This document shows, one piece after another, positions 22,204-34,829 of a stretch of DNA of 64,000 bases; position 1 is the first letter of the stretch; every line of letters begins with the position of its first letter. The notes beneath the pieces are model-generated. The model had not been told where the DNA came from. It worked only from the letters and a program-made list of their open reading frames with translations, and searched no databases. Both the position numbers and the translations under genes were made by a program. This stretch comes from Isoetes taiwanensis (Eukaryota > Streptophyta > Lycopodiopsida > Isoetales > Isoetaceae). Location of the stretch: contig JAJEKV010000020.1 of assembly GCA_021234155.1 (NCBI GenBank), forward strand, positions 7,734,563 through 7,798,562, read 5' to 3'.

Positions 22204-22920
22204 AAAATCTCAACATGTTTTCCTCTCATCTTTAATGCAAAGAATATGAAGGGTCTAGAATTGTGCAAGCTAAACCTAAAAATATGGTTTCTCTTTTCTT
22301 CAGATAGAATCCATTCTCGCATGTCATTCCTGAAATTTTTTGAACCTTTCTTTTGTTTCATTTTTTTCCTCGAATGCACATGAAGATGCGGTCGTAAACT
22401 AGAAAGGGAATATAAAATAGAATCTCACCCATAAGAATTATGTGTGTTCAGATAAGACAATCTCCATAATACTCTCTTTTGTTTACTAGAAATTCGCACA
22501 GGGCGGCATTAGACAGCAAGATCCCTTTTTTTTTCCCTCCCTACATGTGTATGAAATCAACAGCACAATAAAATACCCCCAAGATGATGAAAACCACAAC
22601 AGTAGTGATAGCATGAAATTTGTGTAGTTAGAAAATTAGATTGCATGCATTACTTTGAATTATAATAGCACCATCATATCTAAATATGGTAGCTTGCTAT
22701 TTATAGCAGTTATATTTTTCATTTAAACGTGCACTTTTCTAGAACTCGCTCTTATCTGCATTTCGATTTGCTCACATCTTGTTTCTTGCTCTTTTACCTT
22801 CTTGATACCATCTCTTAACATTTCTATCTTTCTTGCTCCATTCTTCTCTGTGGCTACAAAGTGGACACTGCCATGAATCTCTCTTCAATCGAATGGCGCC
22901 TCCTTCGGACGTTAAAAATT
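22204..22920. other. Non-coding stretch
   Basis: AT-rich with no recognised gene. It leads into a (TTCC) repeat. Confidence 0.35.
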
Positions 22921-22950
22921 TCTTCCTTCCTTCCTTCCTTCCTTCCTTCC
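22921..22950 (+). repeat. (TTCC)n microsatellite
   Basis: About seven TTCC units just upstream of the Copia gag relic. Confidence 0.9.
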
Positions 22951-23009
22951 TTTATTTTAAAAGAAAGGACTACTGAGATGGCGCTTCCAGATGATTCTAG
23001 AAGACAAAA

Positions 23010-23870
23010 ATTAGTGGGAAGTTTGTTTTAGTGCAACTGATCTTTCTGATGCCACTATTCCTGGCAACATTGAAGTTGTAACAATGAGGCCTCTGAATCC
23101 CATATTCCCTTTGTTCCTAAAGCTTCTCATGCACTTAATCCTAAGATGCTTGAAAAAGATCGTAAGGCCCACTTGATTCTTTGTATCAGCCTCACAGATA
23201 CCCCTGCTCGATTAGTTAAAGGGCCCACCACTGCTTATGACATGCTTTGCATGTTTGATAATCATTATGCCTCAAATATTGCCAGAAATTATCTTTCTCT
23301 ACACAAAACCTTGTAAATCTTCATCTGCCTGCTGGAGAGGATGTCATGAAACATATTTGTCAACTCAAGGCTATGATTGCCATTGGTGTTGCTATCAGTA
23401 ACGATGAGAAACTTTGCCTTCTCCTTAACAGTCTGCCAACCAGTTACAAAGACCTCATCATATTAGAAGGTTCCTTTGTTGATTGTTTTGAAGGGGCTAT
23501 TGAGCATGTGAAGGTTGAAGCACTTTGTCAAGGGAATTGAAAGTCTCCCACAGATTATGTCATGGTTGTCACCATTGCAACTAAGGCCTCTTCTCAATGA
23601 CCCAGAGTGGATCGGAGAAATATCTGCTATCGATGCCATAAAACTGGCCATCTTGCCAGAGAATACAAGGCCGTTGCTCATGCTTCAATCTTGCCCAAAG
23701 CTTCTTCTCCTTCAATTGAGCAAAGCAATCTTTTTCAAGAATTATCACCTCTTCTTCCTACTCTCTCTACTCCCATTGAGTACCTATTTGATGTCACTGA
23801 ATTTGACCCTTTCTCTCCCCCTGATCTTACATCTAGACTCTGGTGCTTTGTCAGGTATGTTTAGTATGAT
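23010..23870 (+). pseudogene. Copia-type gag relic
   Basis: Shifting frames carry the order of a plant Ty1/copia Gag. KMLEKDRKAHLILCISLTDT (about 23140), then AYDMLCMFDNHYASNIARNY, then in the 23346-23540 frame an 'IAIGVAISNDEKLCLLLNSL' segment ending near SYKDLI, and then CYRCHKTGHLAREY (from about 23619). The last is a CCHC zinc knuckle (CX2CX4HX4C) with its final cysteine replaced by tyrosine. Stops and frame changes separate the segments. No protease, integrase or RT follows, and the downstream DNA is AT-rich and then turns into an unrelated array. I saw no LTRs for it. Confidence 0.75.
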
Positions 23871-24332
23871 ACGTGTATTATATGTACTTAATGTACTAAT
23901 ACCATATTCATGTCTCTCAATTAAAAAATACTTTAAATACATTTTCTAGAAGTATAAAATACCTATTAAATACGTAAAATACATACTTTACATATAGTAT
24001 GTTAAGTACTTCCTGTAATGTTGAAACTATTAAATTTTGTATTACAATTGAAATAGTTGCAATAATAATTAATAGGAAAAGAACTTCAGGTTTTAAATAA
24101 TAAATCAGAATAAATACTATTGCGCGTTAAAGGGGAGCAAATAATAGAAATAGGAGCAAAAGGAATATTCCTCAAAGATTTCTTTTTGTTTACAAAAATG
24201 GGACTAAAATGAGGTAAAAAAGGGGACATGAAATTGTATTTTGACACACTCACCCCTCCCCCCCCCCTCCAAATCACTACTTCTTTTGTGCAAAGAGAGA
24301 ACTGACTATGTCGAAGTGATACTTTTCCTTGC
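23871..24332. other. AT-rich spacer
   Basis: Contains a repeated 'taaatac' theme (23920-24000) and a C-rich run near 24250. No gene. Confidence 0.35.
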
Positions 24333-27300
24333 AAGTACGATTTGTCTGCGTTTCGAGATAAGCAGATAAATCCGCTTCCTGAGACTAGTTGACGTGTCCT
24401 CTTTAGAGTGTTCCCTTTGGAGTATTTAAGTCTGTCTTTCTCCTTTGTCTTTATCAGCCGTTCTCAAGCCTCTCCTCATTAGGTCGCTTGTCATGTCAGA
24501 GTTTTGTGCTTGTGTGCTTTGGCTTCCCGTTATGTTGGTCTCCTCACTTACCCAGTCCCGGCAGAGGAGGCTCGATGGGTTATGTTATGTATTTCATTTT
24601 ATTTCTTGATGGCTTCTTCCCGGCTTTCTCTATTTGTTAGGTGCTGCATGTCATCATCTCAGGTTTGTTCTTGTGTCCTCCGGATGGTTTGCGCTACTCT
24701 GGGTCATGACAGCTTCGGATGTGTTTCCTTTATTCTGTATGCCTGGGTTCGTGATGCAGATTGCTTGTTCTAGTAGCTTTAGTTTTCGTATACAGAAGAT
24801 GGTTGCGGTAAGATCTTAGATAGTGGGCTTGTGCTTATTTGGCTATCGGTGCATCCTTTTTCCGCGGAGCCCATGCTTGGCTATGACCAGTCCAAGACAG
24901 TGTCAGCCCACGAAAGCTCTAGGGATGGGCTCGAGTTCATGGCCGACAGTACTTGGGCGTACTTGGGCGCTGATTCGGAGTAGCTGTTGCCGGTTGTAGT
25001 TTATGTGGTAAGTCTTCAGATTATTTTTTGTCCCTTTTGATTTGCTAACCGTGGACGCAGAGGTTGTTGGCTGCTACTTCTAGGCTTGGTCGGCAAGCTG
25101 AGCCTATGCAGACGTTTGCTAGCTTCCTGTCTCGTTCCTACATGGGCTTGCACCCTTACTTTGTTTCTTGGATTTTTAGTATTTCTTATGTTCTGCCTTC
25201 GTTGTTGTTCAGTAAGTTACAGGTCAAACTTAAGATCTAAGGAGTTGTTTGGCAGTCTGGAGCAGTTGTTTGCATTTGCAACCTTTCAAAGATTTCTGCC
25301 AGGCTCTTTTTATTTGGCTGTTTTCTTTTGCTTGAGTTCACCTCATCTTGATTTTAGCTTCCTATACTTTCTTCGTTTGTTGTCCATAATTGTTCCTCTG
25401 TTTCTATAGATTTTAAGTTGAACCTCCTTTGCATTTGGTTTTCTTACGAGGTTCCTAGATAGGGCTATGTTGGCCCACTCCTCTTTGCAACATCTACTAC
25501 AGCCGTGTCTCTATTATTTGTCCTAACTGGATGGTGGCGGAAATTTGTGTAAGGAGATAAGGGATCAGAACATACACCAGTGTTTTGCAGCCTTTTTGCT
25601 ATGAGAGATTTTAATTCAGGGCTTCTCTGTGAAGACAATCTTGTACATATTTTACATGATCCAGATCTGTTTCGTTACTTTAACATTTGGATGGAGTGAT
25701 TGCATTGCCAAAGTACCCATCTGTTTCAGCAAACGGGACCTGTTTGTGGTTTTGGTGCACAATATAAGTCTTCTTTCTCGGATAAGTCTTCTTTCTCTGT
25801 AAGTTCGTCCGGTTTTGATGGTCAGTTTTGGCTGCATCTTTTCTAGAGAGGAGATTTATTTGTAGTTTTCTATAGCCTACCACTGCGTGTTGGTGCACAT
25901 GTTAAGTCTTCCTTGTAAGTTCATCCGTATTTGATATTGAAGGTATTAGGAGGGTCAGATTTGGCTGCATCATTTCTGCATCATTTCTAGAGCTGTCTGT
26001 GTTATATATGATTGAAAACTCTTGATGTGTTCTGCCTTCTATCAGTCTATCTATTTCCAACTTTGAATCCTTTCTAGCATGTTATCTAAATACCTAGGCT
26101 TGTACATTTTGTTTAAATGTTTCAAGTAGGAAGGCATCGCAATAATCTACTGATGAATTATTTTCATATAAGCTGCATTAGTTGGATGGGTATGCGTGCC
26201 ACATTTTTAGACAGTTGCCATGGATATTGTGCTGCAATTTTCAGCTGCGGAGGGTTGCAGATCCAGGAGCTTTTAGATCTCTCTTTGGGAAGTTTTGAGA
26301 AGATGTTTTCACCTTAGACTATATGTGGGCTCGTGTATGCGGTGTTTTTTGCAGTATGACTCTTATGTTGAGACTTTTATGTACATCGAGATTCTGCAAT
26401 GGCAAAATTCAATCCTATGGAAGCTGGTTTAAGCATTTTCCCAGTGCATTTCATTAAGCTCCAATGGCTCCCCATTGCATGTATCACAAAGCTGTACAAG
26501 GAATTCTACTTTGTGCGGACAACCCATGTTACTTTGACAATGTTCGGGCTGTCCATCTAGGCTGTAAGTAATGGTTGTAGTTTGTGGTACTGCGTATGCC
26601 TTTTTATCAGTGCATTCCTCTTGACCAGTTTGATCCTTTGAATCATTAGTGCTATTTATTTCCTGTTAACATACCAGTTTGATCCTTTGAATCGTTGGTG
26701 CTGTTTATTTCCAGTTAACATTTTCATGTATACTCTCACCTAGTTGATAGTTTGTGTATACCCCTTTTATAACTAGCATGGTTGTCTGTCCTCGTACCAT
26801 TGCACTGGCTGATTGTATCCCCATACACAACCTTTGCATTTCCCTTTGGCGGTAGCCTTACTTGCCATTGCTTGCATTTTCAAGGCCATGATATTCTAGT
26901 TGGCCTTTGTAGTACTAATCCTTTTCACTGTGTTGTTGATTAGTAGTCTTGCAGTTCTTGTCTTTGTAGTAGATGCATTTTTAGCTTGTAGATTTTTTAT
27001 TTATGTCTTGTCTGGGTATGTGCCGATATCTTACCTTTTTGTGCAGTCTCACATGGTATACCTTGTTGTCTAATGCCCATCCGATGCCTTCCTTTGTTAT
27101 TTTAGCCATTTGCACTGGTTCCATGCCATTTTGATGTTCCATATGGAACTGGTGACTTTAGTTGTTACAACCTTCTTTGCAATTTATAGTTTGCATGACC
27201 GGTGCATTGCATTTTTATGTAGCTATCATTTTTTTGTTGGTTACCCCTTGTTGGGGGTAGCTCTAGTTTATCATGCGGAATAGACCTTGAGGTAGACTTT

Positions 27301-29452
27301 TATAGGTTCATACACTAACATGGATCGTGCCGCGTGTGTGCCTTAGGCTTGGGAATGGGTATGTCTTCTTTAGACCCGTACGTGAGTTGCTTTATTGTCT
27401 ACAGATGTCCTGAATCTTGCTATCGAGCTTGGTTGTTTTGTATATCAGTCCATGGTGGTGTGGTGCTTTAGAGTTGCTTTTTTGGTATGACACATGCATT
27501 GATTCTTAGGTGGTCGCTATTGACCTCTATTAGGGGTATTTTTCTATTATGGTATCTATGTTCTTGGGCTAGTCTATATATTTTGCCTATGTTCATTTCA
27601 TTTGAATCGAGTTGCTACCTTTTTCGTTTGTTCTCTTGGCATGTTTTGCGAGTTGTATGGCCTTCTTTACCTCTCAAGTTGTTTCTTTCTACAGATTGGT
27701 CTAGTGGCATAGGACCACTCGCATTCCAAAGTATAGGTGTTTGTATCTATCCTAAGTTGCCTTTTTATGTGGAGCGACCTAGTTGCAAGGTTTAGTTTTT
27801 CTTATGCGCATCTTGTATCACCTATTTGTAGGGCACGAGCTTTGTGGTTTCTGGACCCCTGTCTATTAATTGTTTTTCGTTGACTCACACATTTAAGGTT
27901 CGCGCCTTAGGGTTGCTATTAGTCATGACTCATCTTATGTGATGGCTTTGTTTAGCTTCTAGCTGTGCTCATATTCTTTGAGTTGATCTGCATTAATAGC
28001 TTTGCTGCTCTAGGTTGTCTTTCTTGTAGAGTCTTAGTTTTAATATATTTGGATCTTCTAGACCTTCGGTAGGTTGGTTTTTGCATCTTTGCCATTTGGT
28101 TATACTCGATCTTCAAAAGGTGAATATTGGCATATGGTCTTTGATGTGTACTATGTAGCATTACTCATTTGTATGCTTCACAGTTTTATCTAGTTTGCCA
28201 TTTGTTATTAAGTTAGTCCCTTGTAAAGTTTGAAGACATCCAGTTTCTCTCTTTACAAGAGTTGGTTGGTCTGTGTAAGTTTAATTGGATGCCTTTAGCT
28301 TAATGTTAGCATTGCAACTTTGGAAGGACGCTTGTTAGTTGGGCACTATAGTTAGTAGTTTCCCAAGTTTGCTAATGGTTTTTATGGGCTAGGTTCATTT
28401 AGCTAGCATGTTATAGATCTTGCAATTTTGTACCTGTCAGTTTGAGTCGTGTCCACGTGTTCTCATGGGCTAGTTGACCTTGGTTGACCTTTGTGCCGGT
28501 CTCAAGCCTTGCTTCTGCCTTTCTATTACTCACATGCCTTCATCCTTGTGTAGTGTTGTGTTCACGTCTTATCAGTTTTGGTGCATGCTAGCCTTTCTCC
28601 TTGCTTTGTTTTGAGTCGGTTTTTGGGTATTTTACGGGGGCATATAGCTTGATTCTCTCTTTCCTTGGCCTCTTCCTTCGTTTTTTTACTAGCCTTTGCA
28701 TGCTTTAATTTGTGCATAATTTGTTGGGGGTGTTTAGGATGTGTACTTGCTTAAGCTTCTGTTTTGCCTTTCTCAAACTATGTCCTTTTGGATGCATAGC
28801 TCAGTTTTGTAGATTTTGGTCTGTGTGGTGTTTTGAGTACGCTTTGAGTTGCACTGATCTCGTTTCTATTTTGGTGCTGTATTATTCTAGAGCTTGGTAG
28901 TCTTAGGCCTTGTGAAGTTTGGAGCTTTGCTGCTCTTATTCAAGTGGTATTAGACTGGTAGTTTTGTGCTCTTAACGAATTTTACATGTCTTCTTTTGTA
29001 CTTGCTCTCTTGCAGTTGGAGGTTGTATGTGAATTCCTTTGGCTTTTTAGCATTTGTTCCATCTCTATTTTGGTGTTCCTTTTGTGCTATTAGTTGTTGG
29101 GACCTGCTTTGTGTACCCCTCTCAATGTCTTGCTGCTTTTTCCCTGCTCCTTTTGTATGTATGAGTGGCTTCGAACCTTTAGGTTAGCTTGCATGCACTC
29201 GTTAGTTGTCTTTATTTCATTTTGTGTGCTTATTGATTCTCTTTGGTTCATTCGTCGTGCTTCGTTCCACTTTAAAGTTTAGAGATGAGATCCGTGCTCG
29301 TTTCTCTTCCCTTATCTACGCTGTCATGGTTGCATTGGGCATCTTGGTTGCTACCTAGCATTCTAGATGCAAGGACGTGGTCACTATTTGGTTGTACTGC
29401 CTCTTTTTTCAGCATGGTTGTTGGTTCGTGTTGGAGTTCAACTAGGCTCTAG
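24333..29452 (+). repeat. Unit 1 of a head-to-tail long repeat array (5.1 kb), non-coding
   Basis: Opens with AAGTACGATTTGTCTGCG, a short hairpin (arms GATTTgTCTGC / GCAGATAAATC), then a block of about 160 bases ending 'cattaggtcgcttg' that includes a TATTTAAG box. It closes with 'ggttgttggttcgtgttgga...ctaggctctaga'. The same start and end recur in units 2 and 3. The plus strand is very T-rich and A-poor (hand count of 27601-27660: 29 T, 7 A; 28441-28500: 23 T, 6 A). No supported gene. Internal small duplications include 26625-26673/26674-26722. The class is unknown. Confidence 0.7.
26625..26722 (+). repeat. 49-bp tandem duplication
   Basis: Adjacent units each begin 'ccagtttgatcctttgaatc' and end 'gttaacat', with several substitutions. 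Confidence 0.85.
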
Positions 29453-32400
29453 AAGTACGATTTATCTGCGTTTCGAGATAAGCAGATAAATCCGCTTCTT
29501 GAGGCTAGTTGACGTGTCCTCTTTAGAGTGTTCCCTTTGGAGTATTTAAGTCTGTCTTTCTCCTTTTGTCTTTATCAGCCGTTCTCAAGCCTCTCCTCAT
29601 TAGGTCGCTTGCCCCCCCTCCCACCCCCTTGTGCCTTTGGGCTCCTAGTATTTTTAGATAGTTTCTTGTTTGGTCATTTTGTTCTCTGCCCTCATTTCTT
29701 TGTTCTTTCTAGGAAGTAGCTTCTAGTACTCTTGTTCTTAATAATCTTGAGCCCTCGTGCAGTAACTTATAGTCCTGGTGCTAAGTATTTGATATTGCGG
29801 TGATTCTCTTTCGTGATTGGTGGTTTTTTTGTTGGGATGCCAATGAGAGGATGGCTCTCGTGTCGGGCAGTAGAGGAGGTGTGGATTTTTTGTGGTGGCC
29901 TTTCGCTTCGTGAGTATTTGCCCTCGTGCCTGGGTTAGAGGCCTTGTGCCTAGTGGATGTTGCTTTTGGTGGTTTTGCATGAGCGTTCGCCCTCGTGCCG
30001 AGATTTGGTGGCCCTCGTGCTTGGGTTAGGGCCCTCATGCCCCATGGGTTGCATTTGGTGGTTTTTGCAGGTTACAGGTTGAGGTCAATTGGCATAGTTG
30101 CATGTATCCCCATGTTTGGTTGGCTTGCAGATGGATGGCCTTTGTAGGCATGACGCGCCTCGCGGAGTTGGGTGGTTCTTAGGATGAGTCGATGTTCCTC
30201 TCGAGTTTTATAAACTCTTATGCTGTTGGCGTCATTGGTTTGTGAACAACGGAGTTGCGAAAGCTTGTTCCATTATTACCTTGTAGTCCACTATACGAGT
30301 TTGTCAGGGTACTTGATTATACTGTACACCCAAAAAGGCCGGTGGGCATGAGGGATTTTGTTGGAAGTGTTCTAAGAATATGTTGTCCTGTTGCCCTGTT
30401 TTTTTCCAAGTGCCGATTGGTCTGTATCCCTTTCCTGGAGTTTTGCTTGGTAGCTCTCAAACATATGTGCAGTGCGCTATCGTCGTAAGGAGTCTAGGAC
30501 TCACGAAGACTAGGATTGACGTTTATTTTTTGGGAACGTTCCTTTGCTACGTAGTTGCCGTGCTGTCGTGTTCGTACGAGGTAAAGTTTTATCCGCTCTC
30601 TAGCAAGATGCAAAATTTGTATTGTTGTTGCCACTGATCCATGAACTCTAGCAGCGTTAACACAATGTTTCGGAGTATATTGTCTTTCACTCGCAGATAG
30701 GGCCTTGAGTGCTGCATCAAGTATATGGTTCCAGGGACTGTTTTATGTCACCCATTGGTGCTCAGGCTTCTAGCAGCTGTAATGCAGATGCTTTAATTGC
30801 AATCATTAGTTTTTGTTGTTTGGTATGTGTTGAAGTCACACTGTACTCAACCTTAGAGGGTGGTATTTTCATTGAATTTTTGTCTAGCTATATATTCACT
30901 TTGATGGCTTTGATGTCATGTAGTGCACATCTTTAGTTTTGCAGCTCGTGAGGCTTTCATCACAAGCTGGACAAGTATTAATTTCAGTATTTGTGGTTTC
31001 AAAGTTATAGTTGTGCGCATTTTTAGACCTGCTTGTACTGGAGCATGACCCTGGTACTGCGGCTTGTTTAAGTGGGAATCGTCAATGGAGGCATTTTTGG
31101 GCACCATGTATAAGCAGTTTGCTTGGTACATTTTAGTGAACACATCTTTGGCATTGCCATGAACTGTACAAGAAGGGTGTCTCGGGAATTTTGATGGTCT
31201 AGATTGCAATTGTTTCAGCTTGATAAGTTCCTAGCTTCCATCTGTGGTGTAATTGAACATTCGTATTTTGAGGCCTCTGACCTAGTGTTTGAAATAGATA
31301 TGCAATTTGTGTAGCCGGACCTAGTTTTGAACAGATATAGAATCTATGTGGGGCATATGATTTTGTCATCGCATTTTAGTATTTTATAGCGTACGCCAGT
31401 TGGTTAAACAATTTCACTTAACCCGTGACCCACTTCTAGATTCCTTTTGTGTTGTGTATTCCCATTTAACATTCACGTCTATGCTGCAAGAATCAACACA
31501 TTCACTATGCTAGTATCATTTGTGTTGGCACTAATGTTAATATCCATGTATTACGTTGCATTCTCTTGGATTAGCTGCGATTCACTTACCCCCTTTTAAG
31601 TCCTTCACGTTCGGATTTGGAGTTCGTTCTTTTTATTAGATTCATAGTCTTGCATTTTACAGATTCATAGACATCATGTGCTTGGTCCTCTCATTTTTCT
31701 TTTGTAAGGAGTACATAGTCTATTTAGAAGGTTAGACGTGGCCTTCTGAGCTTAGGTCTTTAGGCGTTTTTAGTTATTGCATATTTGGTTGGCCGGCGCA
31801 ACAACCATTGAGCCTTTTCTAAGTTGGGTTTTTTTGTACAAGAGTTTGGTTTAGTTTGTCTTTCGCGTTCTTATTGTCCTATTTAGTCCCTCTTTCCTAT
31901 TTTCTGGCTTCTACAATCTTACATGGAGTTTACATGCTATGTTTAGTTTTGAGGTTGGACGTTTTGAGCTGGCGCACCGACCGTCGAGCCTTTACTAAGT
32001 TGGGTTTTTTTGTACAAGAGTTTGGTTTAGTTTGTCTCTAGCGTTCTTATGGTTCTATTTAGTTCCTCTTTCCTATTTTCTGGCTTCTACAATCTTACAT
32101 GCTTTGAGGTTGGACGTTTGAGCTCACGCTTTTATGCATTCTACAGATGGTATGGTTGGAGCAAGGACCATTGAGTCTTTATGGAGTTGGAATTTTTCTA
32201 TACATGTCTTTATTGCCGTATGTTGGTTATGGTTACTTGGTGTTGGCACCATTTTTATTGTGGCTGTAGCCTCTGATTTATTATCCATGCCTTACTTTGC
32301 ATTTCTCTTAGTCTCTAACCTTTGTGTGCAGTTCATCTTAATTGGGTCTAAGTTTTTGGTGTTAGTTTGAAGTTCGTGTAGTACTCACCCATGTAACACT

Positions 32401-33818
32401 TGGAGGGATGAGCACTTGCTTTAATGATGCGTCAAATTGGTTGTACGTCTGTGGTTTGAGGTGTTTTACATGCTTCGTTGGCCTTGTTGGCACTATAGAC
32501 GTAGAGGCATGTATAGTCTTCATTGTCCCCTCTGTTTTATGTGTCTTGTTGCTCTCAAGCCATGCATAATCCTGCTTTTTCCCTTGGTCAGTCTAGAGGT
32601 TTGTTACGTTTCTGAAGTCGTTTGGTTGTTTTCCAACAGTGTTAGCTTACTTCTATGGTTCTTTAGGCCTAATTTTGCTAGCATGATATGGTTCTTGCAG
32701 TTTTGCACCTGTCAATTTTCAAGCCTTGTTCATGTCTCTCATGATTGCTTTCGAATACCATTTTACTTTGGTTCATAGTTATTCCAGTTGTGTGGTGGTT
32801 CATGTAAGATCTCTCAGACTAGTTGTCTTTTGAGCCTTGCTTTCACCTTTGTTCATTCTTTTCTTGTGGGCTAGACTACCTATTATAAGGGTTGACGTTC
32901 GTGCATGGTTGGTCAGTTTGGGTCCTGCTTTCAATCATTCCTTAGTCATATCATTGTTTAATCATTTTCTTTGTTCAAATTGGGTAGGGCAAAGTTGATG
33001 AACCATGCTTCTATTTTAGGTGGCTTACACGTTTACATAGTTGATGGTTGCATTTATTCGTTTGGATGGGTTAGGTTATTGTTTTACCGGTCATACCCTT
33101 GTTCGTTGTTAAGTTTGTCAGACTCCTGGTCGCAATTTTATGAGATATGGCATCGCTTCGCCCTCATGCCTTGCATGTTGTTGCCAAGATTGTTAGGTTT
33201 GCTGACATGACTTTCCTTTGCCTTCTTCTTTCTTCATAGTAGTTGATTGTTACATGCTTAGTCTGGGAGGGTATAATTTGGTGCTTTGGGATAGCATTCC
33301 TTATGGTATTGTTTGGTGTTTTTAAAGCGTATTTGTGAGTTTTGTGTTTGGCATGCGTCTTCAATTGGTATTGCTTAGCCAGGGCTTGGGGAGTGATTTG
33401 CATTTTGTAGTGCTTCATGGCGGGCCTCTTTTATAGGTGAATTTCTTCAATTTTGAGTCGTTGGATTTTTTCGATTCTTGTTTCAATCCTATCTTTTTAT
33501 TTTCTCTGCTCCCCTTGCTTTAGTGTGGCATTGCACCCTTACTTTCTCTTGCAGGCTCTATATAGTTATTCGTCTTGGTGTTTTCATCTTCCTGACAACC
33601 CTTGGGTCATTTCTTTCTTGCATAGATTTGGTCGTCAGGCTTCATTTAGCTTTAGAGTTTAGAAATCTTTGTTGTACCGTTTCCCACACTGCCAAGGTTA
33701 CATCATAGCCTCGTAGCTGTAGCGATGTGGTCACCGTTTAGTCGATTCTTTTGCTGTTTTCTGCCTCTTTTGTTCAGCATGGTTGTTGGTCTGTGTTTGG
33801 AGTTCAACTAGACTCTAG
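29453..33818 (+). repeat. Unit 2 of the long repeat array (4.4 kb)
   Basis: Starts with the perfect hairpin GATTTATCTGC...GCAGATAAATC, then a block almost identical to unit 1 through 'attaggtcgcttg', and ends 'gtttggagttcaactagact' followed by 'ctaga'. After the opening block it shares further sequence with unit 3 (C-run, 'cttgtgcctttgggc', repeated 'ccctcgtgcc') rather than with unit 1. Its second half resembles the second half of unit 1 ('gctagcatg.tat...ttgca.ttttg.acctgtca'). It contains an internal 176-base-period duplication (31823-31927 and 31999-32103). T-rich and non-coding. Confidence 0.7.
31823..32103 (+). repeat. Internal duplication in unit 2
   Basis: 'aagttgggtttttttgtaca' and the following ~85 bases, through 'tctggcttctacaatcttac', occur at 31823 and again at 31999 with few changes. 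Confidence 0.85.
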
Positions 33819-34676
33819 AAGTACGATTTATCTGCGTTTTGAGATAAGCAGATAAATCCGCTTCTTGAGGCTAGTTGACAGGTTCCCTCTACAGTATTTA
33901 TGTCTGGTGCCCCCTCCTTTGTCGTTATCAGCCGTTGTTGAGCCTGTCCCCTTAGGTCGCTTGTCCCACCCCCCACCCTCTTGTGCCTTTGGGCCTTTTA
34001 TAGTTCGGCCTTTAATCCTCGACTGTTCGTATTTGGTCACTTGCTTTCATTTCTCTGTTCTTACTTGGAGGTAGCCCTAGTCGTGTATTGTGGGTGATCT
34101 TGAATCCTCGTGCAATGATTGTTGGCCCTTGTGCCTAGTCTTGATTTTGTAGTGGCTCTCTTTCATGAGTGGTCGCCCCTTTTTTTGGCGTGCTTTTATG
34201 TTCAGGTCTTTCTTTCATTCAGGGATTTAGTGTTGTTGTGATGGTCCTCGTTCCAGAGTAATATTTGCCCTCGCGCCAGGTAGTAGGAAAGATGTGGATG
34301 CAGTGGTGACTCTTGTGATTTGAGTTTTTGGTCCTCATGCTAGCGTTTTGGCGGCCCTCGTGCCTAGAGAAGGGCCTTTGTGGTCCGTGGATGTTGGATT
34401 GGTGGTTTTGCAGGTTATAGGTAGAGAAGGGCCTTTGTGGTCCGTGGATGTTGGATTGGTGGTTTTGCAGGTTATAGGTCGAGGTCGATTGTTATGAATG
34501 TGCTGGTCGTCATGGTGGTTTTCTTCGGGAGTGGCTCCTTATGCCAGCATAGAGTTCAAGGCTTCCATATTTGTTTAAAGATCGATGTGGAGACGTCATT
34601 TGCGAGTTTTGCAAGGATCTTGACATGTTGGGAGCATGGTTGTTGGTTCGTGTTGGAGTTCAACTAGGCTCTAGAA
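33819..34676 (+). repeat. Unit 3 of the long repeat array (0.86 kb, internally deleted)
   Basis: Has the same hairpin start, a shortened opening block ('agtatttatgtctgg' in place of 'agtatttaagtctg'), the 'cttgtgcctttgggc' segment, and the same end ('gttgttggttcgtgttggag...ctctaga'). It lacks the middle of the other units. It includes a perfect 57-bp tandem duplication at 34365-34478. Confidence 0.7.
34365..34478 (+). repeat. Perfect 57-bp tandem duplication
   Basis: 'tagagaagggcctttgtggt' begins at 34365 and again at 34422, identical through 'caggttatagg'. Confidence 0.92.
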
Positions 34677-34829
34677 CTAGAATTTTCCTGAAGTACGTTT
34701 TTAGAGAGAACCTCCAATTTAAAGGAATATAACTTTTCACAAAAAATTGAAGTGGTCTGTAACTGAAATTGTAGTATTTTTCAAAATTGAAGATAAAATC
34801 TTTATATTCACATACAAAATTTACAATCT

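Noticed and set aside
24333-34676. Helitron (rolling-circle) interpretation of the array because of the terminal hairpin and tandem arrangement
   Set aside because: On the minus strand the hairpin is followed by GTACTT and, in unit 1, not by a CTRR end; no Rep/helicase frame and no clear TC start was seen. Not excluded for variant families.
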